From Galerina marginata (taxonomy: Eukaryota; Basidiomycota; Agaricomycetes; Agaricales; Galerinaceae): 64,000 nt of DNA. Location of the stretch: assembly GCA_023014335.1 (NCBI GenBank), contig JAECYW010000008.1:1116001-1180000 (forward strand). Reading direction: 5' to 3'. Below the pieces are notes generated by a model. It saw only the letters and a program-made list of their open reading frames with translations. It was not told the DNA's origin and ran no database searches. The position numbers and the translations under genes were made by a program. How positions within the stretch are numbered: the stretch's first letter is position 1; the number at the start of each line of letters is the position of its first letter. This document shows, in pieces, positions 24,412 through 36,516 of this stretch.

Positions 24412-26023
24412 ATGATGCACCCAGCCATTCAAAACGAAGACATCTTCGTTCAAATTCTCGATTCTATCCCATACGCTGACGATCACCTGGATAAATCTCG
24501 CCTTGCAACACTTCTTAATATCGCTTTAACTTGCAGCGCATTCACAGAGTCAGCGCTTGACGAGTTGTGGAGGCATATCGACGACATAATTTGCTTGCTG
24601 AAGCTTTTGCCTTCTTTTCAACGTTTCCACCATGGAGTCTACGTATGTTCATTATTACTTTGCAACCTTCTTCCCATGTTTGATCGCTGAGAATTTTTAG
24701 TATCTCAATGGCCCCATCCTCGATTGCCATTGGAGTCTGCTGGATAAATATGCGAAACGTATTTGGAGCGTCGAATATAAGTTCGAGGCCAACATCGATC
24801 AGTCTGTGTATTTTCAACTTGCACGGAGGAACCAGCCACTGCTTCCTTCCCTTCGCCAATTCTCCTCCAGAGTCGGCGGCCCACATCTAATAACCTTCGC
24901 CGTTCCGTCTCTTCGACGCATTCGCCTTTCAACGCCCATACGGCCCGGGTACAATGGCTTTCACCCTTGGTCGTGGTCGTACCTGGACACTATCGCTCAA
25001 GTAGCTCCCAACCTCCGGAGCCTGACCACTCGATTTTCACTGTCAGAACAGGCGTTGGACTCTATTTCAAAAATGCAGAGTCTCATGGATCTGGATATCG
25101 ACGAATCAGGGTGGGTTGACTCCCCAGTAAATTCCTCGTTTTTCGCAAAACTTGCCGATTTAGAAAATCTAGCTTTCCTTCGGATAGCCAGTGCCGTGGG
25201 CTCTCCGAACACTCCCGCTCCTGTTCACACTTCTGCCAATTTCTCTGCGCTGAAAATGTTGGAGATTTCGTCCTTTCTGCCTCATATTGTCCCCCTTTTG
25301 CAAGTCGCCAGGTTTCCGGAGCTCGATTGGCTCCAACTATTTTCCAGGCGAGGAGACCCCGACGAAGTCCTCGAGCCGGATTTGGAAGAAACATGTTGGA
25401 GAATTATTTTCACCGATTTAAATCAAAGATTCCCGAATCTGAAGAAACTCAGTGTTATTGATCGGGTTGTGATTGTTCCAAATCAGGTATTGGCTCCTGC
25501 TTGGAACGGGGGACCCGCCAGCGCCCCGACATTTGCTGGATTGTTTGACCTCAATCCTACTACAGTCATATTTGGATTATCCTTTGACTGTCTCACCAAT
25601 GCCGATTTCCACATGTTTGCTAAGGCGTGGCCACTTCTCACAAGACTATACCTATATGCACATTCTGTAGGATCAATTGACTTTGGTATATTCCTGATTA
25701 TCGCAAAGGAGCTCCCACACCTGGAAGAAATCGGAATCTCTCTTCAGACGAACAATTTGCCAACCCCGGATAGCCTAACCTTACATGAACATCCACTTAA
25801 AATTATAGATGTTGGTAACTCTGTGATCACAGATGATTCAAAGGACACATTTGCACTTTGTCTGGTCAAACTATTTGTGGGCCCTATCCTGCTTCGCCAC
25901 CATCACAAGGACAATGATCCAGTAGCAAAACAATGGGAGGAGGTTCAAGCCGTCATAGATGAAATGCAAGCAGGTGAAGAGGATACAGGATCAAAGAAAG
26001 AGGATATAGGCAGCAGTGACTAG
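24412..26023 (+). CDS. F-box protein, tandem copy 2
   Basis: Exons 24412-24642 and 24701-26023 join across a 58-nt GT-AG intron at the same place as in copy 1, giving 517 residues. The F-box-like N-terminus reads NEDIFVQILDSIPYADDHLD and CSAFTESALDELWRHID. The leucine-rich body includes TRLYLYAHSVGSIDFGIFLI and LPHLEEIGISLQTNNLPTPD. The frame is open throughout, so both copies look functional. Substitutions are spread along the gene, so the duplication is not very recent. Likely an SCF substrate receptor. Confidence 0.8.
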
Positions 26024-27587
26024 TGAACACAGTTATTTGGTTCTTGTATGCAAATTTCTCTTTCCTTGGGACTTTGGACAATCTAACCAATCCTATCCTT
26101 GATTTAAAATTCCAGAATCAGTTATGGAACAAGGCTTAGAAGAAGTAAGGTATATCTACAATGTGGAGAATCTTAAGTATTATTGAGGAAGAAATTTGGA
26201 CAGCCTTGAAAGTAAATTATCGGTTCCGTGGTTGAGGGACCCTGCAAGAACTGGTCGATCAAGTAGCAATTTCCTCATCTCTGTTGAACTCCGTAGGACA
26301 TTATTATTAATCGCATTCCCTATTACCGCTAGGAAAGTGGGCCAAGAGGAGACATACTATCGGTCGTCTCAGACCTTTTTCTCTAGATTTAGTGAGCACG
26401 ACGCGCCAGGCATGTCAAAGCGACGACTGGTCGCGAGAGGAGAACATATCCTCGCGATCGGTCGAAGGCTTTCCCCCTCTCTAGCTCTCGTCGTAGTCAG
26501 CACAGAATGACAGTCCATCCGAGGGCCGAGGCGCTGAGTCGGAGCTAGACGAATCGTTCGCGCGCACGGGATTGCCATTTTAATTAGAGTACATAGCCGG
26601 TTTAAACGTCGGCTATGTTCAGTTGTGCTAGCTTTTTCGGCGGATTCAGTGTTCCAATTGAAGTGTCAATCCGCGTTTGGCTCCATATTACTTATTGCCC
26701 TGTGCGTTCGCCTACCCTACCCGCCGGCGAGAGTACGATGAAGCCCGAGTGTGGCGAGTGCGGCGCCGGAGATCAGGAGGGTCCTGGGGTTGCCTCGGGA
26801 GTGGGCGTAGTACGCAGATCCTGAAACGGCGGGCGACGAGCGAGGGGACTTGAACAATGGATGTGGGCGCGTCTGTCTCGTCGGTGGGTGGAGTTTATGT
26901 CTCCGATTCCGATGGGGACTCGGTTATAGAACAACAGTAGCGAGAGAATTTAGGCGGGGCTTCATAGTCGGGTTTGAAGTTACGGGACGGCGAGGTCGGT
27001 CGGCAGCATAGAGTAGTGTAAGTCGGTTCCGTGCATACAGTAGCCGGAACTCAACCAGGAGAATCAGGGTGCCCGAACTGAATACCAAGTTAAGATCCGG
27101 GAACATGTTGTACACCGAAAGTCAGCAAGCAAGCAATAATATCGTTCTCCTAGGATACCAAGCGTCGTCGAAGTACCCCGATAGTTGGTTCACTTGTTAC
27201 AGTCCGAGGTCTATGATCCGAACGCTAAAGATAGACCGCCGATGAAACAAACGATCCAGAGACAAGAGCGACGACAGCGAATCGGGCTGCTGTTTGATCT
27301 ATTGTAGGAAACGTTTTGAGACGAGAGTTGCGTCGGCCCCGGCGCTGGGCTGGCGGGGTATCTTGTATGTTCGAATTCGCTCGCAGCGGTCCTAATGCGC
27401 CTATGTAGGAATAGGATGGCCAAGGACAAGTCCCAGTAGGTGGAGCTGACTGCGTGGAGCTGACTTCATTCTACGCAGCAGCACGCCTATAGGGAGTGGG
27501 AACTCGGTCATTTAGTGCAGTCAATCAAGGTATGCGGTGCGCGCAAACCCACCATCGCAGCCTCTCTCGCTGCTCTCACCGCTGGGC
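26024..27587. other. intergenic; includes promoter-like sequence duplicated upstream of the FHA-RING gene
   Basis: Nothing recognised from 26,024 to about 27,200. From about 27,200 to 27,420 the sequence resembles 28,420-28,640 (shared GATCCGA.CGCTAAA.ATAGACC and CTCGCAGCGGTCC). The FHA pseudogene therefore arose with part of its 5' region. Confidence 0.45.
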
Positions 27588-28068
27588 ATGGACGCACACA
27601 ATCCACCCACTCCAACCGACGTCAACGTCAGCCACCGAATCCGCCTTGTGCCGCACCTCGACACCCCAGACGCGTTCATGTTCAACACCATCGAGCGCCA
27701 TCTCAAACCGGGCGACCCCGCACTGCGCATCTGCCGCGACCGCGCAGGCCTCGCCGCCAGCGCTCCGCTCGACATCGCTCGCAAACGCGAACTTGATCAC
27801 GTTCCGCTCGAAAGTGCTCTCCCGGTGGCACGCTGAGATCTGGGTCGACGCCGAAGGCGGGAAATTTTTTGTGAAAGACACGCAGAGCAGCTCGGGCACG
27901 TTCTTGAACGGTGTGAGGCTGAGTGCTGTGAACACTGCTTCGGGGCCGTATGAGATTGTGGATGGAGATATTTTGCAGTTGGGGCTGGACTATAATGGAG
28001 GGGTGGAGGATGAATATAAGAGTGTAAAGATTAAGATCGAGATTGTTCGTGAGGACGAGGAGCAGTGA
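27588..28068 (+). pseudogene. truncated, frame-shifted FHA-domain duplicate of the neighbouring FHA-RING gene
   Basis: One frame from the ATG at 27588 reads HRIRLVPHLDTPDAFMFNTI and then GDPALRICRDRAGLAA, equivalent to HRIRLVPHLDTRRSLRFDAI of the gene at 29258. The match then moves to another frame near 27,755 (LITFRSKVLSRWHAEIW, then FFVKDTQSSSGTFLNGVRLS, then DGDILQLGLDY) and stops at the TGA at 28066-28068. A one-base insertion or two-base deletion, plus loss of two codons, explains the shift. No RING finger follows and the intron-bearing 3' half is absent. The FHA signatures (SR.HAEIW, SSGTFLN) are still legible. I see no splice pair that repairs the frame. Confidence 0.75.
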
Positions 28069-29257
28069 TGGGCTTCGGTGGGCGCGCTTTGGTTGAGGTG
28101 TTGTCTTTCTGTTCCTGTTTTCTTCTTTCTTTTTTTGCTGAGGGAATTTTACCAGTCGGATGCCGTCAAACTTGAAGCGGATTTTGGGGCCAGGGCCGGT
28201 GGGTCGGGTTATGAGATGACGGTGAAGAGAGAGAGAACCGAAATTTAGAGGCGGGCCTATGCTTGAGAGGCATGGCGTGCTAGGCAGAGGGGTCGGATAA
28301 TCCAGTAGTTTTTGAACATGAATTACTTTTACCAGCGAATCACGATGACCGAATTATTATCATGTCTAGCGTGCCAACATGAGTCTGCATGTCAACCGCG
28401 TCGAAGCACTGGCCAGTGGGCTTCGTGGGGTGATCCGAGCGCTAAACATAGACCACGGATAAAATAAATCGTCATCGACAAGAGCGACAGCAGCGAATAG
28501 AGAGGATCAGGCTGCTCTCTATTCCTGTGCTGTAGGTAGTCTGGCAGGGTATCCCGACAGCGCCGGGGCCGCCACACCCATATTTATGCGTTCCAATGCC
28601 TCGCAGCGGTCCCACTGCGCCCAGGAAGACCCAGTATGTAGCCGCCTCCGGAAGGACATCTGATAAACGTGATGCATCTGTCAGGACGCTGTAGGTTGTA
28701 TTACATATCGATAAGGTCGAATACATGACTTGCCTTGTGGTTGATGGAATTGCGTACAGCTGACTTCATTCCACGCAGCACCGTACCCTGCTAAGTAGGT
28801 CCGCCTAGGCTAAAGATATGTATCCTCTGCGGTGGTGTCCTGCCAGTCCGACCGCAATTCATAATTGCATAACGTTCCGAGACCGAAAGTGTTTCTCCTA
28901 GTACCGTTTGCAGCGAAAGCAACGGAAAAATGAGGCTGCAAAACTAAATTATGACAGGGTCCATGTTGATGAGATCTGTAGGGAAAAAAAAAAGTCGGAC
29001 GTGGACCACCTGTAAATCCCATACATTTTCTTCATAGCCTGGTGCTAGTTCGCATCCGACATCCAGCGCCCTCGCTCACCACCGTTGCCAAAGTTGACAG
29101 CACCAGTTGAAAAAAGGGCGGACCCCTGTAAACTGGTGGAAGAGATCGAAACTCCCCTGAGGCTGCCAGAATAGGACTTTGAGCCGTAATTTGGCACTTG
29201 ATCAGGACCCACCACGACCTCTCGTAGCTCCCGACGACGACGACGACGACGGCCTGG
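28069..29257. other. intergenic / promoter of the FHA-RING gene
   Basis: Contains the 28,420-28,640 block shared with 27,200-27,420, and a short (GAC)n run at about 29,234-29,252 just before the chosen start codon. Antisense ORFs across 29,032-29,640 reflect base composition only. Confidence 0.4.
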
Positions 29258-31089
29258 ATGGACGGGCACCTGCACGCGGGGACCGAATCGCCACCGAGCA
29301 GAACTACTATTTTGGGGTCTTTCCTGCGTGGACGGCCCAGGAATTCCTCACAGTCACATATCCAGGTTAACACCGACCTCCACAGAGACATCTCGCCATC
29401 CGCGCCACCACAACCCCCGTCTCCCAACGCTATCAGTGCTCGTCGACGCACCATCGCCCCCTCCGTCGCTGCCCTCGCTGTCCAAGGGCTCAACTCCAGC
29501 TCATCAAACTCCCCCTCGGGCCTCGGCATCACCTCCATGCTTCGACGACGACGATCAGCGGGGAACGTCGCCCCAGTGCCAGCACCGCCCCCAGCCATCG
29601 CGACCTCGGCGACGGCACAGGCAGCCCTGGGCATGGGCACCTACAACAATCGACCCAACTCACAAGCACCACCACCACCCACCAACGGTGCCACTGCGCC
29701 AACAACAACAGGGGCCACTCCCTCCTCCTCGAACGCCAACAACCACCGCATCCGCCTCGTGCCCCACCTCGACACCCGTCGTTCTCTTCGCTTCGACGCC
29801 ATCGGCCGTGATCTCAAAGAAGGCGATCCCGCACTGCGCATCGGCCGCTTCACCGACCGCTCAGGGCTAGGGCTCGCAGCCGTCAACGCACTCGGCTCGA
29901 ACAAGCTCGCCTTTCGCTCTAAAGTCGTCTCGCGCGCACATGCGGAGATCTGGGTCGAGGCTGGCGGCCGGTTCTTCGTCAAGGACACGAAGAGCAGCTC
30001 GGGCACGTTTTTGAACCATGTTCGGCTCAGCCCTGCGAACACCGAGTCGCGGCCTTACCAGATCAAGGATGGGGATATCCTCCAACTCGGCGTCGACTAC
30101 CAGGGCGGGGCGGAGGATATATACAAGAGCGTGAAGATTAGGATCGAAATTGGGCGCGAGTGGCAGGCCTCTGCGAATGCTTTCAAGTTCGTCACTCTTT
30201 TTTTTTGTCTTGTTGAGGACTTTTGTTGATATTTCACACAGCACTAACGCCCTCAAGAACCTCAAGTCCCTTGCACTCCCCGTTGCACCAGGAAAGCAAC
30301 CCGTAACAACAGTCAAGCTGCCCGCAGGTGGCAAATCCCAAATTCCAGACTGCTGCATCTGTGAGTCTTTTCCCTCTCGCTTTGACCACCTCACTAATCT
30401 CTCCAAACACAGGCCTCTTCGGCGTGAACATCCGCCAAGCACTCTTCATCGCCCCTTGCTCACACACATTCCACTACAAATGCATTCGGCCGCTCCTCGA
30501 ATCGCACCACCCCGCCTTCTCCTGCCCGCTCTGCCGCACATTCGCAGACCTCGAGGAAGACGTCGAGGTAGAGGTCGAGTACGAAGAAGAAGCAGACACC
30601 GACGAGGTCGAAGCCGGCCTCGTTAAAGATGGCGCGGACGGCATCGATATCGACATCGACGTCGACGTCGAGTCGCCACCGCACTCTGACCTCGGGCACA
30701 ACCCTGTCGACGCGTCGATGTCGATGGAGGACCACCTCCCAGGCACGCGCTCCAACTCGGGGCTCGGCGTGCGCGGGAACGAAGCTGGGGCTGAGACGGA
30801 GGTTGAGGGGGATGGGTCGGGCCCTGGGCTGGGGCTCGGGATCATGTCTAGGATGCGAGCGGCCAGACGAGGGGGAGCTTCGCGCCCCGGGCCAGGGGGT
30901 AATGGGAGTGGCAGCGGGAGTGGGGGTGGGGATAGGGCATCTCCACTTGCAGACCTCACCGACGAGCCGGACGAGGAGATGATCGTGGATGTGTCGCACC
31001 ACGTTGGAGAGCTCGGGGTGGGTGTTGGCGTCGATGGGGACGGTGCGATTGATGTAGATGGGACGGTTGGCGGGAAGCGGAAGCGCTAA
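29258..31089 (+). CDS. dma1: FHA-RING E3 ubiquitin ligase (Dma1/Chfr-type)
   Basis: Exons 29258-30186, 30242-30360 and 30413-31089 give 574 residues. After a low-complexity head (to about residue 160) comes an FHA domain (about 165-300) with KVVSRAHAEIW, FFVKDTKSSSGTFLN and DGDILQLGVDYQGG. It binds phosphothreonine through the Arg/Ser/His/Asn set. The splice joins give a linker and a RING-H2 finger, CCICLFGVNIRQALFIAPCS, then HTFHYKCI and CPLCR. The tail is acidic and Gly/Ser-rich and ends GGKRKR. FHA followed by RING is the Dma1/Chfr layout. These ligases act in mitotic-checkpoint and septation control in yeasts. The start is uncertain: the ATG at 29258 lies in a GAC-rich context and an upstream exon is possible. 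Confidence 0.85.
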
Positions 31090-33344
31090 CGCTGTCTGCG
31101 TGTGCGTTGTAATTCGGACGTTGAGCACGCAAGTCGAAGTGCTCCGAACCCTTTTTTTTCTGGGCAAATCCATACTACTCTATTGTTTTTCTCCTTTTTT
31201 CTTTTTGTCTTTTTACGCCGTCTCGCTTTTTCTATCCATGGATGTACTATCTCAAACGCACAAACGAGGTCCGCTTGGTGGCAAATGTACAACTTTTCCT
31301 CTTCCCCTTCCCAGATATCCAAATGCATCCGCTTGCCCGCCCCTCGTCCCGTCCTTACCCGCTAGCTCTCAGATCTCCCGCTCTCGATCTCGAACCTCGC
31401 AATGTGTTTTAGTCTTAGTTTTATATCCTGCCACAACATCCTACCTACCCGCCTGCCTACCTTAATGGATCCGTGTTATAATTCCACGTCCACTTTGAAT
31501 AATTACTCTTTATTCTGTCTTTTCCTGTCCGCTACATGATAATTAGCATCACTGGGGTTTACGGTCCCTATTGACGCTCGTCGGTTGCGTTGCTCTGGCT
31601 TTCTCGTATAAACTCAATAAGTAGATTCCTCCTGCCCCGTGTTGCGTCCGTGTATAACGTACAGTACAGTACATACTGTCATTTAATTCGATCAGTCTAG
31701 CCAATTAATTTAATATGGCCATGCGTTTTTAATTTAATCTCGCCAATTGGCAGACAGAAGAATAAGAAACATCAGATCCGAAATCAGAGGACTCGCAGCG
31801 GGCTGCGTGCACTGGCAGGGCCTAGGGGACGCCAGAGGAGGAAAACGTCCACCTTATCTGACTGCAAGGATGGGTGAATTTCCCATTAGGTCTGCAGGTG
31901 ACCGATATTGAGTTTGGGATGCCTCATTTTAGGCAGGTCACCGGATCGCGACCTCAGGCCTCAATGCTTGCGTCTCAATTGTCTGAGGGAAACGGACCTG
32001 CGATTTGATAAACTCGGAGGAGGCACTTCGACGCCACTTTCAGTCCACGCATGAGCACGCTGTTTCGGAAGCTACCAAGATTTGCCTTACCGAATTCGTC
32101 TGCGTAAATATCATAAAGACTTTGTTTAGTACGGTGTACCGTCGTATTATTCTAGTTTCCTTCGATGCGTGAGGTTTGATTTGTTCTGGTCCAAGGAAAA
32201 TAAGCGCCCATCAATTTCGTATTTTTGGGTTCCGGCGTTGAGACTCAATTCCTTCCCTCGTCACGTAAGTCAATATTGGAGGCACCTGAAATTCTAAATT
32301 CCGGTAGCTTGTAGTACAAGGCAACATTAATCTTGCCAAACAATTTCGACATTCACAAGTGCTATGCAACTTCGAACCTCTAGTTTTCAGTTGACACTTC
32401 CCGTAGATTGGCAGTATTGGTACCCGTGCGTCTTCGTGCGTAATTAATTTGCTCAGTTATTTACCACGAGCTGTCCTTCACCGTATTTGATAGCAGGAGA
32501 ACGGAGGGTGAGGACGGAGAAGAGGGCCAGATGACATCAGCGTAGTCTTGCTCGAAGTCACAGAACAATCGTTGCACCCGTATTGTGTTCGTCGGGCATA
32601 CTGTGTTGTTGCAATTGCCATTGCTAGAACTTAACGCTGGTACGTATGAACCGACTGGGACAAGAATCAACGGCAGGACGTCGAAACGACTTTGGCTATA
32701 GGCGAGGTTGGAACATGGAAGGCGAAAGGCTTTACGCAAGCTCATGAGCACAACAGTACAGGCGTTTTTCTGCATAATAAATTGTATGCTTGCGCGGATC
32801 AAAGTAATAAGTCGCGTCAGTTCCAATCCGTAGATGTAACGATAAGGGCAAACGAAAAACAGGCAAGCATGCAGCAGCCAAGATAAAGAGAAGAGAAGAC
32901 CCAAACTCACCAATGAAAGCGACTGGAAGTTCGATCCGACCCGCCTCCCGGGCGTATTCACCCTCTCCGGATTCGGATCTACCGCTATAAATTGGGCCAG
33001 AAACTCGTGAACTGCAGGCTGCAGCTAAGGAGAGAGGGAATTTTCGGGACCCTAAGGAGAGCCCGGAGTAGTCGACATCAAATTAGCCCTGGGTGAGCTA
33101 CACCAGAACGCCGTAAGGCTGAAAGATCGATCTTCAGCTACCAGCGCTGGATCAACACATATGTTATTTGGGAGGGGGAGTTCAAGCAGCTGACTGTTGT
33201 ATGGCGACCTGATGGCGACCAATTGTCGCGCGTCGTTCACGTGACTAATTGTTGAGTTTGTTCAATGTCAATGTCATGATCATTGTGGCATAAATACCCT
33301 CGAGGTTCAATCTAATTCTAGTCCTCGTATTTCGCCGTTCCACC
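31090..33344. other. long intergenic region
   Basis: Begins with the pyrimidine-rich 3' region of the FHA-RING gene. No splice-consistent gene was found. The longest ORF (32,461-32,961, minus) starts at a non-ATG codon and lacks recognisable motifs. Immediately before 33345, CACC precedes the ATG of the Crinkler-like gene. Confidence 0.4.
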
Positions 33345-35904
33345 ATGAAACTCTTCCTCAACTGCTGGGTTGTCGGTAGCGACCCCGAAACGGCCTTCTT
33401 CGTCGAAATTGAGGAGAACACATATGTCAGCCAGCTCAAAGACCTGATTAAGGAGAAGAGAGCCCCTCACCTCAACCATGTTGCCGCGTCAGATCTCCAA
33501 CTGTGGCAGGTCTCCATTCCTAGCGATGATCTTGAAAAAGAACTTGAGAATATCAATCTTGCTAACTATACGAAGTTGCCTTCTGGCAAGAGATTAGCCT
33601 CATTTTTCAAGAATGTCGAGGAAGACCGTCTCCATGTTATAGCCAAGGCGCCAGGTACGTCGCGGCGATCTTCTCTTTTGGAAATATGTAATATCAACCC
33701 CTCTCAAAGTGATACAGACAGCCCCAGTCCTTAATCCTACACGATTGCTCTCTCTCAACTGCCTTGTTCTTGGTGGCACGCATAACCAGAACTTCATCGT
33801 CGACATTGAAGAGAACAAATATGTCAGCCATCTCAAAGACATGATTAAGGAGAAGAGAGCCCCTCACCTGAACCATGTTGCTGCGTCAGATCTCCAACTG
33901 TGGCAGGTCTCCATTCCCGTCGATGATCTTGAAAAAGGGCTTGAGAATATCGACTTTGCTCGCATTACGGAGTTGCCACCTAGCAAAGAATTATCGGCAT
34001 TGTTCACGAATGTCGAGCGTGGTCGCCTCCAGGTCATAGTTAACACGCCACTTCTTTCTCTCAACTGCTTTCTTCTTGGTGACAACTCCGACCGGACCTT
34101 CACTGTCAAAATCCATAAGAACGAACCTGTCAGCATGCTCAGAGACCTGATCAAGGAGAAGCAAGCCCCTCACCTCAACCATGTCGCCGCGTCAGATCTC
34201 CTTCTGTGGAATGTCTCCTTTCCCATTGATGATCTTCCTTCCAAGGAACCCCCAACTCTCGGACCGAAGATGAGATCGGAAAAGTTAATGTCGGCCATAT
34301 TCCGCTCAAGGCTCAATACCAATTGTGTTCACGTTGTTGTACGCGTTATGACCAAAGGTGAGTATCATTGCGACTCTGGTTTCATTTTGTTGGTTTCATT
34401 TTGCTCATTATTTTGTCAAGGCGCACCCCTTCGTGGGCCACCGCCATCTGCATATATGGCCCCAGTTGTATCTACTGACGAGCTGGCTGCGAAACGGGAG
34501 AGATTCTTGAAAAAGCGAAAGGCTGAAGCTCCTTCGGCTGGTGGGAATCCTGATCCCTTCCTCAAAGAGCAACTCGCAGCTGACGGGCATATTCTGTGTA
34601 ATCGCCCGCATGGTTACGCCTCGACTTTGCCCATAAGCCTGCTCCATCCCGTTTTTGGGAACTTCGTCGAGGATGCCAAGGACTATGTGCCGACGCCTGA
34701 CGACGCTAAATTTCTTCTGGCATTCGTGCAGGCCATGGCGAATATCTACACCAACGAAAGATCTCGACAGCAAGAAATTCATACCATATTCCATGAACAC
34801 AAAATAGACATAAATGCGACAGCAATTGGCCCCTATACCACTGACGGAGATTTGTCATTTGGTCGTTTTAGACTTTTAATTGCCGAATTCAAGAATGAAG
34901 TCGGGTCCAAGGGTGCTGAGCCATTTTTTCAAGCCATCCTCTATTTCCTTGAGGCCACGCGGAGATTTGCCGCACAACATCTTAATTCTGTTCTACCCTG
35001 CATACTCGTGATTATTTTCGGTGTGTAATTGACTCTTAATGTCCGCTTCAGTGTATCTCATACCATTTCCCATTCAGGTCCTTACGTCGCATTTGCTGGT
35101 GCTGCATGGACTGATCGTCCGGTGGTACAGATGCTGTCCCCAGCCATCCCATGTCATTATCACAATACTGATATCAAGATGGGGGGCATGCTAGTGCGTC
35201 ACCTTGGAGCTCTACGACGCGCGATTCACTCTCTGGATGCCTATTATCGAGGCTACAGCGCCAATCCGGCTTCACCTTTGCGTAATCCGACACACCCATA
35301 CCCAACCTCATTCACATCCCGGGGTGGTTCCGAAATTCAGTTCAAATATCTTTTCCAAATGGAGGGCCGGAATCTGTTCTTCGGCAGCACGGACGACGGT
35401 AAAATTTGCGTTAAATTCGTACCTCGTTATTGCGAAGCTGGCCATGAATTCCTTGCCGCGAGAGGCTTTGCGCCGAAACTACATGCTGTTGAACGGCTCC
35501 CTGGAGGATTGTTTATGGTTGTGATGGATGATGTCAGCATGGACTACGCCAACTTATTCAACTTGAAGGACGATGATTTGTTATCGGAGGAACGTCAAGA
35601 TGCTCGCGAGTCTCTTTCGCAGCGAGTCCGAGGATGCTTGCAGGAATTTCATCAGGCTGGCTTCGTCCATGGGGACATTCGTGATACGAACATCATGGTG
35701 AAGAAGAATCTGGACTGGAGTGGTGGCCAATTTCTGGTCGTTGATTTTGATTCATGCGGCCACATAGATGAGGTGCGATATACCTTCGATTTAAATATCA
35801 CGTCTGTCAAGCGGCCGGACGGAGCAGTTGGTGGGGCAGTTATTGAGACGGAACACGACTTGGATATGTTAGATCACATCTGGGATCCAGTGCCTCTAGT
35901 ATAA
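33345..35904 (+). CDS. Crinkler-like (CRN) protein: three ubiquitin-like headers, PD-(D/E)XK-like segment, kinase-like domain
   Basis: Exons 33345-33654, 33722-34357, 34421-35020 and 35078-35904 give 790 residues. Three tandem N-terminal headers (about 1-104, 105-205, 206-312) repeat the pattern LFLNCWVVG / LSLNCLVLG / LSLNCFLLG, then VSxLKDLIKEKRAPHLN and LWQVSIPxDDL. LWxVSIP-DD is the mark of Crinkler header domains. A KKRK-containing linker follows, then a segment with IAEFKNEVG and QAILYF (residue about 468), which fits the E-x-K core of the restriction-endonuclease-like domain in CRN families. The C-terminal kinase-like part has KICVKF (about 624), HGDIRDTN (about 715) and VDFDSCG (about 736), with DFD in place of DFG. 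There is no signal peptide. In fungi such proteins are thought to act in conflict or effector roles; the target is unknown. Confidence 0.8.
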
Positions 35905-36516
35905 CCATTTTGGAGTCCGTTGCAGCTTCAATCTACGCGAAATAATTTTGCGAGAGATGCTTGCACCGATACTCTCGCGTTCAACTTTGGGACCTTGTTG
36001 GATAATACTATTACTATCACTATGTACTACTATCACTACTGCTATTACTACCACTACCATTACCACTATGTATCCATTACTATTACTGCACAGGTCTAAT
36101 GAAAGCGCCTGTAAAAATGTGTGTACCGATCTATTCAAACCCTCGCGGGTTGTCTCTCACCGTCCAATGGTAAAGTTGGAGCAGACAGACCAATCATTGC
36201 ATGATATTGAATTTGGGCGGGGCTGAGGTGGTCGGCTAGGAGTAGGCAAGAGGAATTTGGAAGTCTCCGTTATCTTACCGAGAATATACTACTATTAGCT
36301 TCAAGTCAGGAGCTTCCGTCAACCGCTACGAAATGGACCTGCCTACTGGGATTCATTGAGGCTGACAACCTAACGTTTGAATGTATCGACGACGATGTAC
36401 GAAGCAGCAATTGAGAAAGAGAAAGCGGGGTTAGAGGCCATGAAGGAGCTATACAACTGAGGGAAAAAGTAATCAAATCGAGGCGGAGGCCCTCTGTAAA
36501 AAGCGGATGCTGGTGT
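35905..36516. other. 3' intergenic between convergent genes
   Basis: Contains the microsatellite at 36003-36086. Otherwise no coding signal. Confidence 0.45.
36003..36086. repeat. imperfect ACT/ATT trinucleotide microsatellite
   Basis: Irregular run of ACT, ATT and ACC triplets (ATACTATTACTATCACTATG and similar), in the 3' flank of the Crinkler-like gene. Simple-sequence repeat, no coding meaning inferred. Confidence 0.7.

Noticed and set aside
29032..29640. 202-residue minus-strand ORF
   Set aside because: Overlaps the FHA-RING N-terminus in antisense, with no motif or splice support.
30460..31173. 237-residue minus-strand ORF
   Set aside because: Antisense of the RING finger and acidic tail of the FHA-RING gene in GC-rich sequence.
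32461..32961. 166-residue minus-strand ORF with a hydrophobic start
   Set aside because: Begins at a non-ATG codon and shows no conserved pattern or promoter; left as intergenic.
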